DNA of 64,000 nt from Spirochaetota bacterium (lineage in GTDB: Bacteria > Spirochaetota > UBA4802 > JAFGDQ01): positions 64,782 through 128,781 of the forward strand of contig JAXHTS010000048.1 of the NCBI GenBank assembly GCA_034190085.1, given 5' to 3'. Shown here piece by piece: positions 9,795-19,772 of this stretch. Numbering within the stretch: the stretch's first letter is position 1; each line of letters begins with the position of its first letter. Both the position numbers and the translations under genes were made by a program. The notes below the pieces were generated by a model. The model did no database searches and was not told where the DNA came from. It was given only the letters and a program-made list of their open reading frames with translations.

Positions 9795-9899
9795 TTCACA
9801 ATCTTCTTAAATAAGGATGCAGGATTGAAAGGTTTTCTTATTAATTCTCTCCATAAACATAATTTATCAGAAATAGACAACAAATCAAGATAATTTCAC

Positions 9900-10766
9900 T
9901 TAGGGAATATCTTCATTTCCTAAAATCAACATTCTTCTAAAAAAAGATACCATTCCTGATCCCTTTCGATTATCCACATCCTTGTTCGATATCCGGTCTG
10001 CAATCATTGATATACAAATTGAAGCCTTGGTCTTTGGATAACTGACAATGAATGGTTTCTGGTTTCTGACTGATCTGCCGACATATATATCATCAAACAC
10101 GAATCCTAAATTCTCAACTTTAATGTTTAGGAATTGTCCAGCTATATTTATCACCCTCTGGGCAACCCTCTTACCCTCTGATACAGACTGAACTCGATTA
10201 ACAACTAGTTTTACTGATTTATCCGGCGATTGAGAGGCAATGGATTTGATAATCCCATAAGCATCTGTAATTGCTGTTGGCTCTGGAGTAGTAATCACAA
10301 TCACCTCATCAGAAGCGATTACAAAACTCAGGACATTTTGGGATATACCTGCACCGGTATCAATAATCATATAATCATCAGAACCAAGATCTGACACCGC
10401 TGCAATGAAGTCGCTTCTCTGCTTTGCATCAAGATTAGCCAACTGATGAAATCCTGAAGCGCCAGCAATAATCTTAATGCCCTCTGGAACCTCTATCACA
10501 ATATCCTTTAATCTCTTCTTCCCCTTGATAACATGATAGAGATTATATTTTGGAATTATCCCCAGTATAACATTGATGTTGGCCAAACCCAGATCTGCAT
10601 CAAGCAGTGTCACTGAGGAACCATCTTTGGCAAGAGAAATCGCAAGACTTACTGCCAAGCTTGTTTTACCGACCCCCCCCTTTCCACTGGTAATCGCTAT
10701 TGTCTTCGTTTTTCTTTCAAGATCGTTCTTTATTACTAATTTTCTTAAGTTGGATGCCTGATCCAA
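9900..10766 (-). CDS. flhG: FlhG (MinD-like flagellar number regulator)
   Basis: This is a ParA/MinD-type ATPase that works with FlhF to set flagellar position and number. The deviant Walker A motif SGKGGVGKTS lies near residue 27, followed by LLDADLGLANINVILG and MIIDTGAGIS. An AGGAGG lies directly against an ATG at 10770-10772. I prefer the TTG at 10764-10766, which has proper spacing and gives MDQASNLRKLV, the usual FlhG N-terminus containing the FlhF-activating DQAxxLR motif. It follows flhF after about 20 nt. About 105 nt separates it from the next gene. Confidence 0.94.
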   Translation of the reverse strand: MDQASNLRKLVIKNDLERKTKTIAITSGKGGVGKTSLAVSLAISLAKDGSSVTLLDADLGLANINVILGIIPKYNLYHVIKGKKRLKDIVIEVPEGIKIIAGASGFHQLANLDAKQRSDFIAAVSDLGSDDYMIIDTGAGISQNVLSFVIASDEVIVITTPEPTAITDAYGIIKSIASQSPDKSVKLVVNRVQSVSEGKRVAQRVINIAGQFLNIKVENLGFVFDDIYVGRSVRNQKPFIVSYPKTKASICISMIADRISNKDVDNRKGSGMVSFFRRMLILGNEDIP

Positions 10767-10786
10767 TATCATCCTCCTATTAAGTG

Positions 10787-12139
10787 TCAGCCTATGCCTT
10801 TAACAATCATATCAACTATTCTATCAGATTCTGCAACTTCAATATCATTAGGCACCTCCTGCCCATTAGTAAAATAGGATATAGGTTTTTTATACTTATT
10901 CGCAATATCTATTACACTACCGATATATGAAGTCTCATCAACTTTTGTTATGATTATACTATTAAAATTAATCTTATCAAATGCTCTGAAAACATTGTCA
11001 AGATCATTCTTCTTAGTATTAGCGCTTACGCATAATATCTTTTCAAAGTCACACTCAATAACATCCGCATAGCTTTTTATCTCTGATATCTTTAGTTCAT
11101 TTTTATGACTTCTCCCTGAGGTATCCACCATTATCACCTCAGCAGGCTCTTTCTCTATTACATCCTTAAAAGCATGATGGTCATTGATCACATGAATTGG
11201 TATCTTCATAATTCCTGCATACTTCTTCAGTTGTTCCGTTGCCGCAATTCTATAGGTATCTATAGTAATAAAGGCTACATTATAACATTCACGTAAAGCA
11301 TAAATTGCACCCAATTTGGCCATTGTAGTGGTTTTTCCGACCCCAGTGGGTCCAATAAACATGATTATCTTCTTTTTTAAACTCTTTTTAAAGGGTCCTG
11401 AAGTTACAATCTTGTTTTTCAGAAGCTCTTTTAGTGTCTTTTCAATCTTATACCTATCTCGCAGGTCATCCTTACTAACTGAATTTTTAACCTCATTAAT
11501 CAGCAAGTTGCAATCCTCATTGGTAAATTCATTTTCTCTCAGCATATAAAGATAGGGGTCTAGGGTTCTATCCTCTTCAGAAACAGACTGATGTAATCTC
11601 TCCCCTGTCTGATTCGCCTTTAATAAAGTGGTTAATGAATCATTAATCCCCTGAAACTCCTTCTCAAATCTCTTCAAAACCCTAAATTCATCCATGTTAA
11701 CCTGTATCGTACCTTCGGTTTCCTTTTTAGGAGTTAAAGCAGCTGATAATGAATCATTATTTATTACACTACCCTTTCCAGTATTCATATAATCAGGGGG
11801 TTTGTTTTTGATCTCAAGAGTTTTTTTCAATTCATCAAGTTTATTTACATTGGTAACCAGGGAACTAATGTTAGCGCTTGCGTTACTCTTCTTCATCTCA
11901 GTATCACCCACAGTAAAATCTACTTTATTATTTTTCATCTGCTTATCCTTCATTAAATTCTTTTTTTCTGGAATAGCCGCTGTCAGTTCAACCATATCCT
12001 TTGCAAAAAGAGATGTATTGAATAATCCACCCTCCTTTATATACTTATGACTGACTGGGATTGCATCATCGCCATACTCCATCTTTAACTTCATCATTGT
12101 TTCATTATAAGTCTTGGCCTTTATTTTTACATACTTCAC
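10787..12139 (-). CDS. flhF: FlhF, SRP-type GTPase for flagellar placement
   Basis: FlhF is the third SRP-family GTPase and marks the site of flagellar assembly. The N-terminal B domain (1-180) is basic and poorly ordered. The N domain follows, then the G domain with GPTGVGKTTTMAKLGA (G1), FITIDTYRIAATEQLKKYA (G2) and VDTSGRSHKNE (G3). I prefer the GTG at 12137-12139, which has GAGGAG 7 nt upstream and gives MKYVKIKAKTYNE; a TTG at 12154 would add five residues. It lies between flhA and flhG. Confidence 0.95.
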   Translation of the reverse strand: MKYVKIKAKTYNETMMKLKMEYGDDAIPVSHKYIKEGGLFNTSLFAKDMVELTAAIPEKKNLMKDKQMKNNKVDFTVGDTEMKKSNASANISSLVTNVNKLDELKKTLEIKNKPPDYMNTGKGSVINNDSLSAALTPKKETEGTIQVNMDEFRVLKRFEKEFQGINDSLTTLLKANQTGERLHQSVSEEDRTLDPYLYMLRENEFTNEDCNLLINEVKNSVSKDDLRDRYKIEKTLKELLKNKIVTSGPFKKSLKKKIIMFIGPTGVGKTTTMAKLGAIYALRECYNVAFITIDTYRIAATEQLKKYAGIMKIPIHVINDHHAFKDVIEKEPAEVIMVDTSGRSHKNELKISEIKSYADVIECDFEKILCVSANTKKNDLDNVFRAFDKINFNSIIITKVDETSYIGSVIDIANKYKKPISYFTNGQEVPNDIEVAESDRIVDMIVKGIG

Positions 12140-12174
12140 TTCTCTACTCCTCAAAATCTAATGTCTTTCATTCA

Positions 12175-14274
12175 TCAAGCTACTGTCTTAAGTATTGCTG
12201 ACACAACGATATTTACTTCCACCTCAGGCGATATCTCACTATATGATAGGACAACCGGATCAGGGATCTCTCTTTCCAATAATGAAAATAAAACGCTCCT
12301 CTCTCTTGGAGAGACTAAAAAGATAGGGAGATATCCCATATTTCTTGATCTTCTATAGGCATCAACCAAGGAATCGATTACCCTTCGGTATGTTTCCGGA
12401 TCCATACTGGATATTTGCCCCTCAATCGGATCTTCATATAATGAAGAGAGGATCATATTTTCAATCTCAGGATCAACGGTGATAACGGATAAAACATTAT
12501 CTTTATCAAGATACTCTTTGCATATCTGTCGAGATAGTGCGGCCCTTACATACTCTGTCAATACTCCAATATCCTTAGTGTAATCTGAATAGCTGGCTAA
12601 AGTCTCAAGGATGGTTACCATATTTCTTATGGAAACCCTTTCTCTCAGAAGGTTCTGTAAAACTTTCTGTATTTCGCCCAGGCTCATCTTCTTGTCTGTA
12701 ATAAGTTCATCAATAACAGCAGGATAATCCTTCTTGATGTTGTCGATCAGCTGTTGCACCTCCTGTCGTCCCAATATCTCATCTGCATGTCTCTTTATAA
12801 TCTCGGTAAGGTGAGTGGCTATCACTGTAGGACAATCAACTACAGTATAACCGTTTCTATCAGCAATATCACGTCCCACAGGATCAATCCAAATTGCCTT
12901 TAATCCAAATACAGGCTCAACAAACTCTACCCCATCAATTTTATCTTCCACATCCCCGGGATCCATTGCCATCAGCTTCCCTACTTGCAGCAGACCGCTT
13001 CCAACCTCAACTCCCTTAATCAATATGGAGTATGACTTTGGTTCCAGTTCCATATTATCCCGTATACGTACTGGTGGCACAATGAGACCCATATCCAAAG
13101 CGCTTCTTCGCCTAATATTTGTTATTCTATCAAGAAGGGTCCCTCCCTGTTCAGGATCTACAAGGGGAATAAGACTATATCCTATCTCCACCTCTAGGGG
13201 ATCAACCTGAATAAGTGGTATAACGGACTCCGGCTTCCGCTCTTTTGAAGATTCCTTCTCCTTCATCGCCTCCCTCTCCTCCCCTTCCCTCTGGGTCTGC
13301 TGCAGGAAATAGGCAAGTGTAGCAAGACCCGCTGCAATCAATATCATTGATACCTTAGGAAATCCAGGGATAAAAATCGACCCCCCAATCGCCACTGCTG
13401 TAATGAAGAGCGCTCTTGGTTGTGATCCAAGTTGAGTGGCAAGATCCTGTCCAAGATTCTCTTCTGAAATAGCCCTTGTGACTATGATACCTGTTGCTGT
13501 TGTTATGAGGAGTGAAGGAATCTGACTAACCAATCCATCCCCTATTGTAAGGATTGTATAGGTTTTCAGAGCAACATCAAAGGTCTCCCCCCTCATAGCC
13601 ATGCCGATTATAAATCCCCCAATTATATTTATCAGGGTTATTACAATCCCAACCTTTACGTCACCCTGCACGAACTTTGATGCTCCATCCATGGCCCCAT
13701 AAAAATCAGCCTCCTTACGTATCTCATTTCTCCTTATAATTGCCTCCTCCTCTGTAATTATGCCATTAGAAAAATCAGAATCTATACTCATCTGCTTCCC
13801 TGGCATAGCATCCAATGTAAACCGCGCAGCGACCTCTGCTGTTCGTGTAGCCCCCTTAGTTATTACTATAAACTGAACAGCAACAAGGATAATGAATATG
13901 ATAAAACCTACAACATAATTGCCACCAACAACGAAGTCCCCAAAGGTTCTTATTATTTTGCCATCAAAGGAAGATCCCATAAGCAAAATCAATCTTGTGG
14001 AAGAAACATTCAGCGCCAATCTAAAGACAGTGGAAACTAAGAGTAGCGATGGGAATATTGAAAAGTCAAAGGACCTCTGAATGAACATCACCACCATCAG
14101 GGTCAACATTCCCACCATAATGCTTATAGCCATCAGAAAATCGAGAAAAAAGGTAGGCAAGGGGATTACAAGCATCACTACAACTGTAATTATTCCAAGA
14201 CCCACAAGGATGTCATTCTTCTGCATCCAAGCAATATCATTAGTTAAAAAGGAGAGCCCCCCCTTAGAATCCAT
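12175..14274 (-). CDS. flhA: Flagellar export gate protein FlhA
   Basis: FlhA is the export gate subunit that couples ion flow to secretion and docks chaperone-substrate complexes. The 699-residue protein has about eight membrane helices in its first 330 residues and the FHIPEP-family signature EADFYGAMDGASKFVQGD between them. The cytoplasmic C-terminal domain (350-699) has a charged linker (REGEEREAMKEKESSKERK). Length is normal for the family. It reads directly into flhF and is preceded by flhB after 139 nt. Confidence 0.97.
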   Translation of the reverse strand: MDSKGGLSFLTNDIAWMQKNDILVGLGIITVVVMLVIPLPTFFLDFLMAISIMVGMLTLMVVMFIQRSFDFSIFPSLLLVSTVFRLALNVSSTRLILLMGSSFDGKIIRTFGDFVVGGNYVVGFIIFIILVAVQFIVITKGATRTAEVAARFTLDAMPGKQMSIDSDFSNGIITEEEAIIRRNEIRKEADFYGAMDGASKFVQGDVKVGIVITLINIIGGFIIGMAMRGETFDVALKTYTILTIGDGLVSQIPSLLITTATGIIVTRAISEENLGQDLATQLGSQPRALFITAVAIGGSIFIPGFPKVSMILIAAGLATLAYFLQQTQREGEEREAMKEKESSKERKPESVIPLIQVDPLEVEIGYSLIPLVDPEQGGTLLDRITNIRRRSALDMGLIVPPVRIRDNMELEPKSYSILIKGVEVGSGLLQVGKLMAMDPGDVEDKIDGVEFVEPVFGLKAIWIDPVGRDIADRNGYTVVDCPTVIATHLTEIIKRHADEILGRQEVQQLIDNIKKDYPAVIDELITDKKMSLGEIQKVLQNLLRERVSIRNMVTILETLASYSDYTKDIGVLTEYVRAALSRQICKEYLDKDNVLSVITVDPEIENMILSSLYEDPIEGQISSMDPETYRRVIDSLVDAYRRSRNMGYLPIFLVSPRERSVLFSLLEREIPDPVVLSYSEISPEVEVNIVVSAILKTVA

Positions 14275-14413
14275 ATAATATATTCCTCACAATCATTGGA
14301 AATAATCTAAAGCAAATAGCTCAATGCGAATTTGCGAACATATCCTTAAACCTATAATCTCAATTCAATCTAGGCTATTAAAATTTAACCTTTCCCTATT
14401 CCAGCTATAACGC

Positions 14414-15580
14414 TCAGACCGCTTCTTGAAATCTCTTCTTTTTATAGAGTTCAGCATATACCAAGGATACTGTATAAAAAAGTTCCTCAGGGATAATTGA
14501 TCCAATATCCAAACGAGTATAGAGTTCTTGAGCTAGAGGTCTGTTCTCGACAATTAAAATATCATTCTCCCGGGCTATTTGCCTAATCCTTAATGCCATG
14601 CTATCAATGCCCTTTGCTATCACCTTTGGCGCCTCCATGGTGACATTGTCATACTGAAGGGCCACTGCAAAATGAGTCGGATTTGTGACAACAACATCCG
14701 CTTGTGGAACATCCCTGATCATATTCCTCATCGTTATCTGCCTTTGCATCTCCCTCAATCTTGATCTAATATAGGGATCACCTACTGTCTCCTTCAACTC
14801 CTCTTTCAATTCCTGTTTTGTCATCTTTAGGGACTCGATAAATTCACTCTTTTGGAATATGTAGTCAGGGATCGAGAGTATCAATAAAAGAATAGATGTA
14901 TACAAAATCACCTTTAATGCGATCATTGCCACAGATTTAAATGCAAGCCCAATAGATATATCGGGAGTCTTCATTATCACATCATAATCACTCTTTATAA
15001 TTATTATAGCTACAATACCGATCGATATTACCTTAAATAACGACTTAAACAGATTCATACCGATCTGCTTTGAGAAAATCACCTTTTTAAAGATTGTTGC
15101 CGGATCAAATTTGATCCTCTTCCAGTCCAGCTTCAGTGGATGAGTTGAGAACATAAATCCAACCTGTGCAATATTGCCCAATAAGGCTGCGATGAAAGAA
15201 ACAGTAAAAATTGGTAATAGGATTTTACTGCACTCCCAGGATAAACGATATAATTCATTCAGGATACTCCTCTCTGTTAATACAAATCCTGAAAAGGAAT
15301 CCATATAGAAGCTCATCATTCTCACAATAATATGATAAATCCACGAACCCAAAAAGAATATAACCAGAAATCCGAATATGACAACTATAGATTGAGGAAG
15401 TTCCGGTGTCCGGGCAACCTGACCCTTTTCCCTTGCATCCCTAAGTTTTTTCTCAGTTGGCTCTTCAGTTCTGCCTTCATCCTCAGCAGCAAATAGCTGC
15501 AGATTAAACCTAAAGCCACACAGATATTGTTCTGTCTTGATTACCCCATCAAGAGGATGTAATTCCTCATACTTCATCAT
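14414..15580 (-). CDS. flhB: Flagellar export switch protein FlhB
   Basis: FlhB switches the export apparatus from rod-hook to filament substrates by self-cleavage. Four membrane helices are visible, and the cleavage motif NPTH is present (DVVVTNPTHFAVALQYD). The N-terminus has FNLQLFAAEDEGRTEEPTEK, the usual spirochaete pattern. I chose the ATG at 15578-15580, preceded by a GGGA. An upstream in-frame TTG at 15628, inside fliR, would add 16 residues that do not look conserved. Confidence 0.95.
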   Translation of the reverse strand: MMKYEELHPLDGVIKTEQYLCGFRFNLQLFAAEDEGRTEEPTEKKLRDAREKGQVARTPELPQSIVVIFGFLVIFFLGSWIYHIIVRMMSFYMDSFSGFVLTERSILNELYRLSWECSKILLPIFTVSFIAALLGNIAQVGFMFSTHPLKLDWKRIKFDPATIFKKVIFSKQIGMNLFKSLFKVISIGIVAIIIIKSDYDVIMKTPDISIGLAFKSVAMIALKVILYTSILLLILSIPDYIFQKSEFIESLKMTKQELKEELKETVGDPYIRSRLREMQRQITMRNMIRDVPQADVVVTNPTHFAVALQYDNVTMEAPKVIAKGIDSMALRIRQIARENDILIVENRPLAQELYTRLDIGSIIPEELFYTVSLVYAELYKKKRFQEAV

Positions 15581-15615
15581 TTTTTTCCCAGATAACAGAC
15601 GTCCTAATATTGTTT

Positions 15616-16395
15616 TTAGGCAGGCCAATATAATAAAACCTTTGTAATAAATTTAAAGGTCCTCTCTAAAGATACCTGCATTATCCGTATTATCAATGGC
15701 GATATAAGCAGTAAAATTCCAAAGGCCGTAGCAATCTTCAATGGAAAACCAAGCATCATTATATTCATCTGTGGAGCAGCTTTAGCCAATATACCCATGC
15801 TGACAGAAACCAGAAAGATTGTTGCGACAACCGGCAGGGCAATCTTTAATGCAATGACAAACATTCCACTCAAGGAATGCACAAGAAACTTCAAAAGCGT
15901 CATCGATGATTCTCTTTCAAGACTGATGATCGGCACTAACTCGTAGGATCTAAAAATCGCCTTTATCAAGAAGTGATGGCCATAAATAAACATAAAAACA
16001 AGCAATCCCATCAAATTCTTCAACTGCCCAACAATTGGAATAGACACCTGTCCGAGTGGGTCCAACACCTCATTAATGCCAAACCCGATCTGAACAGAAA
16101 AGTACTGCCCCGCCAACTGAAAGGCCGAAAATATTACCCCAATCAAAAAGCCTAAGAAGAGCCCAATTGTAATCTCTCTCAAGATAAGCAATGCAAATTC
16201 ACCCATATTACCTGGTAGGGCGTAACCCTTGGTTGCTACTACTGGAAAGATAACAAGTGTAATAAAAAAAGATAGAATTGCCTTTATCCTGAATGGTATT
16301 ACACCACTGGAAAAGAAGGGAGCAACCACAATCATTGAGTTCATCCTTAACATTATGAGCAAAAAAATATGAAATTGATATACAAAATATTCCAC
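15616..16395 (-). CDS. fliR: Flagellar export protein FliR
   Basis: FliR is an inner-membrane part of the export gate together with FliP and FliQ. It is about 259 residues with six hydrophobic segments, and MIVVAPFFSSGVIPFRIKA at the N-terminal side is typical. I prefer the GTG at 16393-16395, preceded by AGGATGA; an upstream TTG at 16413 overlaps fliQ by 14 nt. flhB follows closely. Confidence 0.94.
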   Translation of the reverse strand: MEYFVYQFHIFLLIMLRMNSMIVVAPFFSSGVIPFRIKAILSFFITLVIFPVVATKGYALPGNMGEFALLILREITIGLFLGFLIGVIFSAFQLAGQYFSVQIGFGINEVLDPLGQVSIPIVGQLKNLMGLLVFMFIYGHHFLIKAIFRSYELVPIISLERESSMTLLKFLVHSLSGMFVIALKIALPVVATIFLVSVSMGILAKAAPQMNIMMLGFPLKIATAFGILLLISPLIIRIMQVSLERTFKFITKVLLYWPA

Positions 16396-16399
16396 TAGA

Positions 16400-16672
16400 T
16401 CATCCTGGACCAATATTTCCTATTATTAAAAATATATTCTTTGTATAGTTTACCAATGTATGAATTATCCATGCAGCAAACAACAGTACCATCATAAAAA
16501 TTGCTACAACCTTTGGCACAAAGGTTAATGTCTGTTCCTGGATAGAGGTGGTAGTCTGAAATATAGAGATGATCAGTCCTACTATCATACCGGCCCCGAG
16601 TATCGGAGCTGAGACAACCATGATAGTCATAAGCGCCTCCCTCAATATTCGGATAACCTCTACGTCAGTCAT
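16400..16672 (-). CDS. fliQ: Flagellar export protein FliQ
   Basis: This is a small two-helix export gate subunit of 90 residues, close to the usual 88-89. The first helix is around 12-38 (ALMTIMVVSAPILGAGMIVG), then the TTTSIQEQTLTFVPKV loop that marks the family, and a second helix at about 52-75. The ATG at 16670-16672 has GGAGGA upstream and is preferred over the adjacent GTG. Confidence 0.96.
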   Translation of the reverse strand: MTDVEVIRILREALMTIMVVSAPILGAGMIVGLIISIFQTTTSIQEQTLTFVPKVVAIFMMVLLFAAWIIHTLVNYTKNIFLIIGNIGPG

Positions 16673-16734
16673 CACTCTCCTCCTGAATTATATGCCACTG
16701 CTTTCATAGTTGTATTACAATTATTACCATATCT

Positions 16735-17505
16735 CTATCTGAAGGACCTCACAAGTTCATAAACAAGAAGATTCCAGCCATCTACAAGGACGAATAGCAC
16801 AATCTTGAAGGGAAGGGATATCATAACTGGTGGAAGCATGATCATCCCCATGGCCATAAGTGCGCTAGCCACAATCATATCTATTACCATAAACGGAATA
16901 AAGAGATATATACCCATCTCAAAGGCCCGTTTCAATTCGCTAATCATAAAGGATGGAATAAGGCAATATGTTGGGATATCTTCCTCACTCTTTGGTTTAT
17001 CCAACTTCGCAAGATCAATAAAAAGGGCAATATCCTTCTTTCTTGTCTGCCTAAACATAAATGTTCTTAAGGGTTGAATAGCCTTATTAAAAAACTCTTC
17101 ATTATTGATCTTCTTGCTAAGGTATGGTTGAAGGGCTTGCTCATTTATCTCGCTAAGGGTAGGCGCCATTATAAATATTGTGATGAATATTGCCAATCCC
17201 ACAATAACCTGATTTGGCGGCATCTGCTGCAAAGTTAGAGCCCTCTTAACAAAATCCAAGACTATTACCACTCTTGTAAAAGATGTCATCATTATTATTA
17301 TTGATGGCGCAAGTGTGAGGATAGTTAACAAAAATAGCAACTGAAGACTAAGTGCAATATCCTTTGGAGTCTCCGCCTCCTTAACATCAAAGGTAATCCT
17401 TGGAATGGGCATTCTTACCCCACCAACATCCTGCGCAAAGAGGGATGAACAGGAGATAATCAATAATAAAGTACAAATCGCAATAATCGAATATCTACTT
17501 TTCAT
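16735..17505 (-). CDS. fliP: Flagellar export protein FliP
   Basis: FliP is the core pore-forming export gate subunit. The roughly 257-residue precursor has an N-terminal signal peptide (to about residue 26, ending near SSLFAQD). Downstream are LTLAPSIIIMMTSFTRVVIV, the signature PPNQVIVGLAIFITIFIM, and the C-terminal hairpin helices with MGMIMLPPVMISLPFK. The ATG at 17503-17505 lies within the last codons of fliO (11 nt overlap). Confidence 0.96.
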   Translation of the reverse strand: MKSRYSIIAICTLLLIISCSSLFAQDVGGVRMPIPRITFDVKEAETPKDIALSLQLLFLLTILTLAPSIIIMMTSFTRVVIVLDFVKRALTLQQMPPNQVIVGLAIFITIFIMAPTLSEINEQALQPYLSKKINNEEFFNKAIQPLRTFMFRQTRKKDIALFIDLAKLDKPKSEEDIPTYCLIPSFMISELKRAFEMGIYLFIPFMVIDMIVASALMAMGMIMLPPVMISLPFKIVLFVLVDGWNLLVYELVRSFR

Positions 17506-18439
17506 GTTCAATAGAACCTAAATTCTTCAATCTGTCCCTTTGTCTTTTAAGATAACCTGATCTACTATTCTCTCTATCATGTGCGCTAACCCTATAATCA
17601 TCATTCCCCAAGGTTGGGCTCCCACTTCCACCAAAGATTCTCACAATATGCTTTGATATGTATTCCTGAAATCCCCCTACCCTTGCTGGGGATGAAGATG
17701 AGCAAAGCAACCTTATCCTATCAATCTCATCCCTATCCCTTATCTCGGTAATAAGACTAATACTAGCATCCGAGACACCAATAACCAGAATTTTACCGGC
17801 AAGATCAATTACCTGTATAAATTTGTTCTGACCTATTGGCACAATCGACAGGACCTGAACAACGTCCCTGCCAATCGTCTGTATTCCAGCCTTTTTCGTA
17901 ACAAACCTAAAAAAATAGTAAAACACTCCTATTAGTGCGCCAAGAACAAAAATTGTCTTAAAGATCAACCATACATATGACTCTTCAGGTGCTGAAGGGC
18001 TTTGGTATTCATAGAGGGAGGCATCATCCCTCTCCCCTCGATTAGACTCATCACTCTTATCCTCCCCCTCTGATCCCTTACCTTTAATGAATCCCTCCCC
18101 TTTCTCGCCCTGCTTTTCTATCCTTGAATTAACCAACCCCTCCTTATGAATTCCCTTGTCATCCCCCCCCCATGAGGGGGATAAAATGGGACATAATATT
18201 ATAAAAATGAAAAAAATAATAACTAGGGTACAATTCGTAATCTTAAATGGATTTAGGTGTTTATGATTACGAAAACTGGACATGAAGTTAAAGAAACAAT
18301 GGGGCGACAAAGGCCATTGATCTTTATCTTTGTATATTATCTTCATACATGTGAACCTATTTAATAAATAATTATACATAGATGTATTCAATTCATCCAA
18401 AAAAATCCTCCACCTATTGCCTTTAGGAATCCATTTCAT
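17495..18439 (-). CDS. fliO: FliO-like flagellar export protein
   Basis: FliO helps assemble the FliP ring. The protein has a hydrophobic segment near residues 67-85 (signal-like), a charged low-complexity stretch and a membrane helix around 150-172 (WLIFKTIFVLGALIGVFYYF). The FliO/FliZ-type cytoplasmic domain follows, with VQVLSIVPIGQNKFIQVIDL. The start is not resolved. The longest frame is given, but none of the candidate starts has a clear ribosome binding site. The ATG at 18346 (AGG about 9 nt upstream) and one at 18283 (start of the signal-like segment) are alternatives. It overlaps fliP. Confidence 0.82.
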   Translation of the reverse strand: MKWIPKGNRWRIFLDELNTSMYNYLLNRFTCMKIIYKDKDQWPLSPHCFFNFMSSFRNHKHLNPFKITNCTLVIIFFIFIILCPILSPSWGGDDKGIHKEGLVNSRIEKQGEKGEGFIKGKGSEGEDKSDESNRGERDDASLYEYQSPSAPEESYVWLIFKTIFVLGALIGVFYYFFRFVTKKAGIQTIGRDVVQVLSIVPIGQNKFIQVIDLAGKILVIGVSDASISLITEIRDRDEIDRIRLLCSSSSPARVGGFQEYISKHIVRIFGGSGSPTLGNDDYRVSAHDRENSRSGYLKRQRDRLKNLGSIEHEK

Positions 18440-18687
18440 TAATATAAATATGATGCAAATTAATAATAGTGTTATGTCCCTTTAGTTTTTGTAGTTATTC
18501 CTTTCATAATCTTTACCAAACACATTCTACACATTTTCATGGGTTAAAAAAATATTGAGAGACAGATAGCATCTATCTTGAAAAATGCTATTATCACGCG
18601 AGAAGCGAGTGAGGAATATCATAATATTTTATCCAAAATAATAATGTGTTGCATTTAGTATATTCTGCAACTAAAGGATACTTATAT
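18440..18687 (-). other. Structured 248-nt spacer inside the flagellar operon
   Basis: This spacer separates fliY from fliO, while most flanking genes overlap or nearly touch. On the transcribed strand it holds a GTTGCA/TGCAAC hairpin just after the fliY stop. Further on, a 7-bp ATAGCAT/ATGCTAT stem (18568-18593) is followed, after some 14 nt, by a run of T. No ORF of interest is seen. It may attenuate or restart transcription. Confidence 0.35.
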
Positions 18688-19749
18688 CTATTGAATCTTG
18701 CTAAGTCTTTCAGCAGGACTAACGATATCTGTCACTCGAACGCCAAAATTTTCATCTATTACTACAACTTCACCCTTCGCAATCAACTTCCCATTAACAA
18801 GAAGATCAACCGGTTCGCCGGCCAGCTTATCCAATTCTATTATTGATCCCTCCCCCAAACCTAATATATCCTTCACCAACTGCCTAGTCCTACCCAACTC
18901 AACAGTCATATTCATTGGGACATCAAGGAGCAATGATATATTCCCACCTGAAGCATAAGGAACCCCATCCCCTAAGGGAGGGAATTTGACCTGACTCACT
19001 CCAACCTGTCCACCGGATTGCATACCATGCTGATCGGTTTGTTGGGGGGGAAGTGAAGTCTGAATTTCTGACATTGAAGATCTGGCCAAATCAGCCGCAA
19101 GAGGCAATTCCATTAAGTGATAAAATTTTGAGTTTACAAGCCCCTCTATGCTAAAATTATAGGTAATCTTGGCAATCTCATTCCCAGGAGGCAATTGCAA
19201 TTGGGAAGCATCATTAACAATAGAAAGAACCGGAGCGGATACACCTACAGATCTCCCAAATCTATTACTAAATTCAGTGGCATTTGAAGACAGCATTTGA
19301 CTTACAAATTCTTGAATAGTACTCTGATGCGCTTCTGTCAACTCTTCACTAGGCGCACCCGTTTCATCTCCCATCATAAGCGAAGAGATTATGCCTGCAT
19401 CATCATTATTAAATAAGATAAGATTCTTTCCACTGAAACCATCTGTATAATCAACAGAAAGCTGGACGTATTGCTTTGTGAAATCACTCCTCACATCATT
19501 CTGAGATTTCACCTCAATAAGTGCGCTGGAGATGTTAATGCTCTTCCCCAAATAACCGGAAAGAGAAGGAACAACAACCTCCATGCTCGCATTCAACAAA
19601 TCAGCAAGAGAATCCCTCTCAATCGGTGATAGGGCTCCACCCCTTTGTGCAACATCCACTGGAGGGGCTGCATCTGGCGTGGAAATTACATCATCGGTCC
19701 CCTGCAATAGGGCATCAATCTCATCCTGAGACAAAGAACCATCGCCCAT
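18688..19749 (-). CDS. fliY: FliY, flagellar switch protein (FliN with CheC-like domain)
   Basis: FliY is a C-ring protein. The N-terminal LSQDEIDALLQG resembles the CheY-P binding motif shared with FliM. The middle (about 45-220) is CheC-like, with TEAHQSTIQEFVSQMLSSNA resembling a CheC helix with conserved Glu and Asn. The C-terminal SpoA domain (about 270-352) matches FliN (LLDVPMNMTVELGRTR, then LVNGKLIAKGEVVVIDENFG). The ATG at 19747-19749 has GGAGG 5 nt away; an ATG four codons upstream lacks a site. fliM, normally next to it, is at 51.3 kb instead. Confidence 0.93.
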   Translation of the reverse strand: MGDGSLSQDEIDALLQGTDDVISTPDAAPPVDVAQRGGALSPIERDSLADLLNASMEVVVPSLSGYLGKSINISSALIEVKSQNDVRSDFTKQYVQLSVDYTDGFSGKNLILFNNDDAGIISSLMMGDETGAPSEELTEAHQSTIQEFVSQMLSSNATEFSNRFGRSVGVSAPVLSIVNDASQLQLPPGNEIAKITYNFSIEGLVNSKFYHLMELPLAADLARSSMSEIQTSLPPQQTDQHGMQSGGQVGVSQVKFPPLGDGVPYASGGNISLLLDVPMNMTVELGRTRQLVKDILGLGEGSIIELDKLAGEPVDLLVNGKLIAKGEVVVIDENFGVRVTDIVSPAERLSKIQ

Positions 19750-19772
19750 AATTCCCTCCAATCACTGGACAA

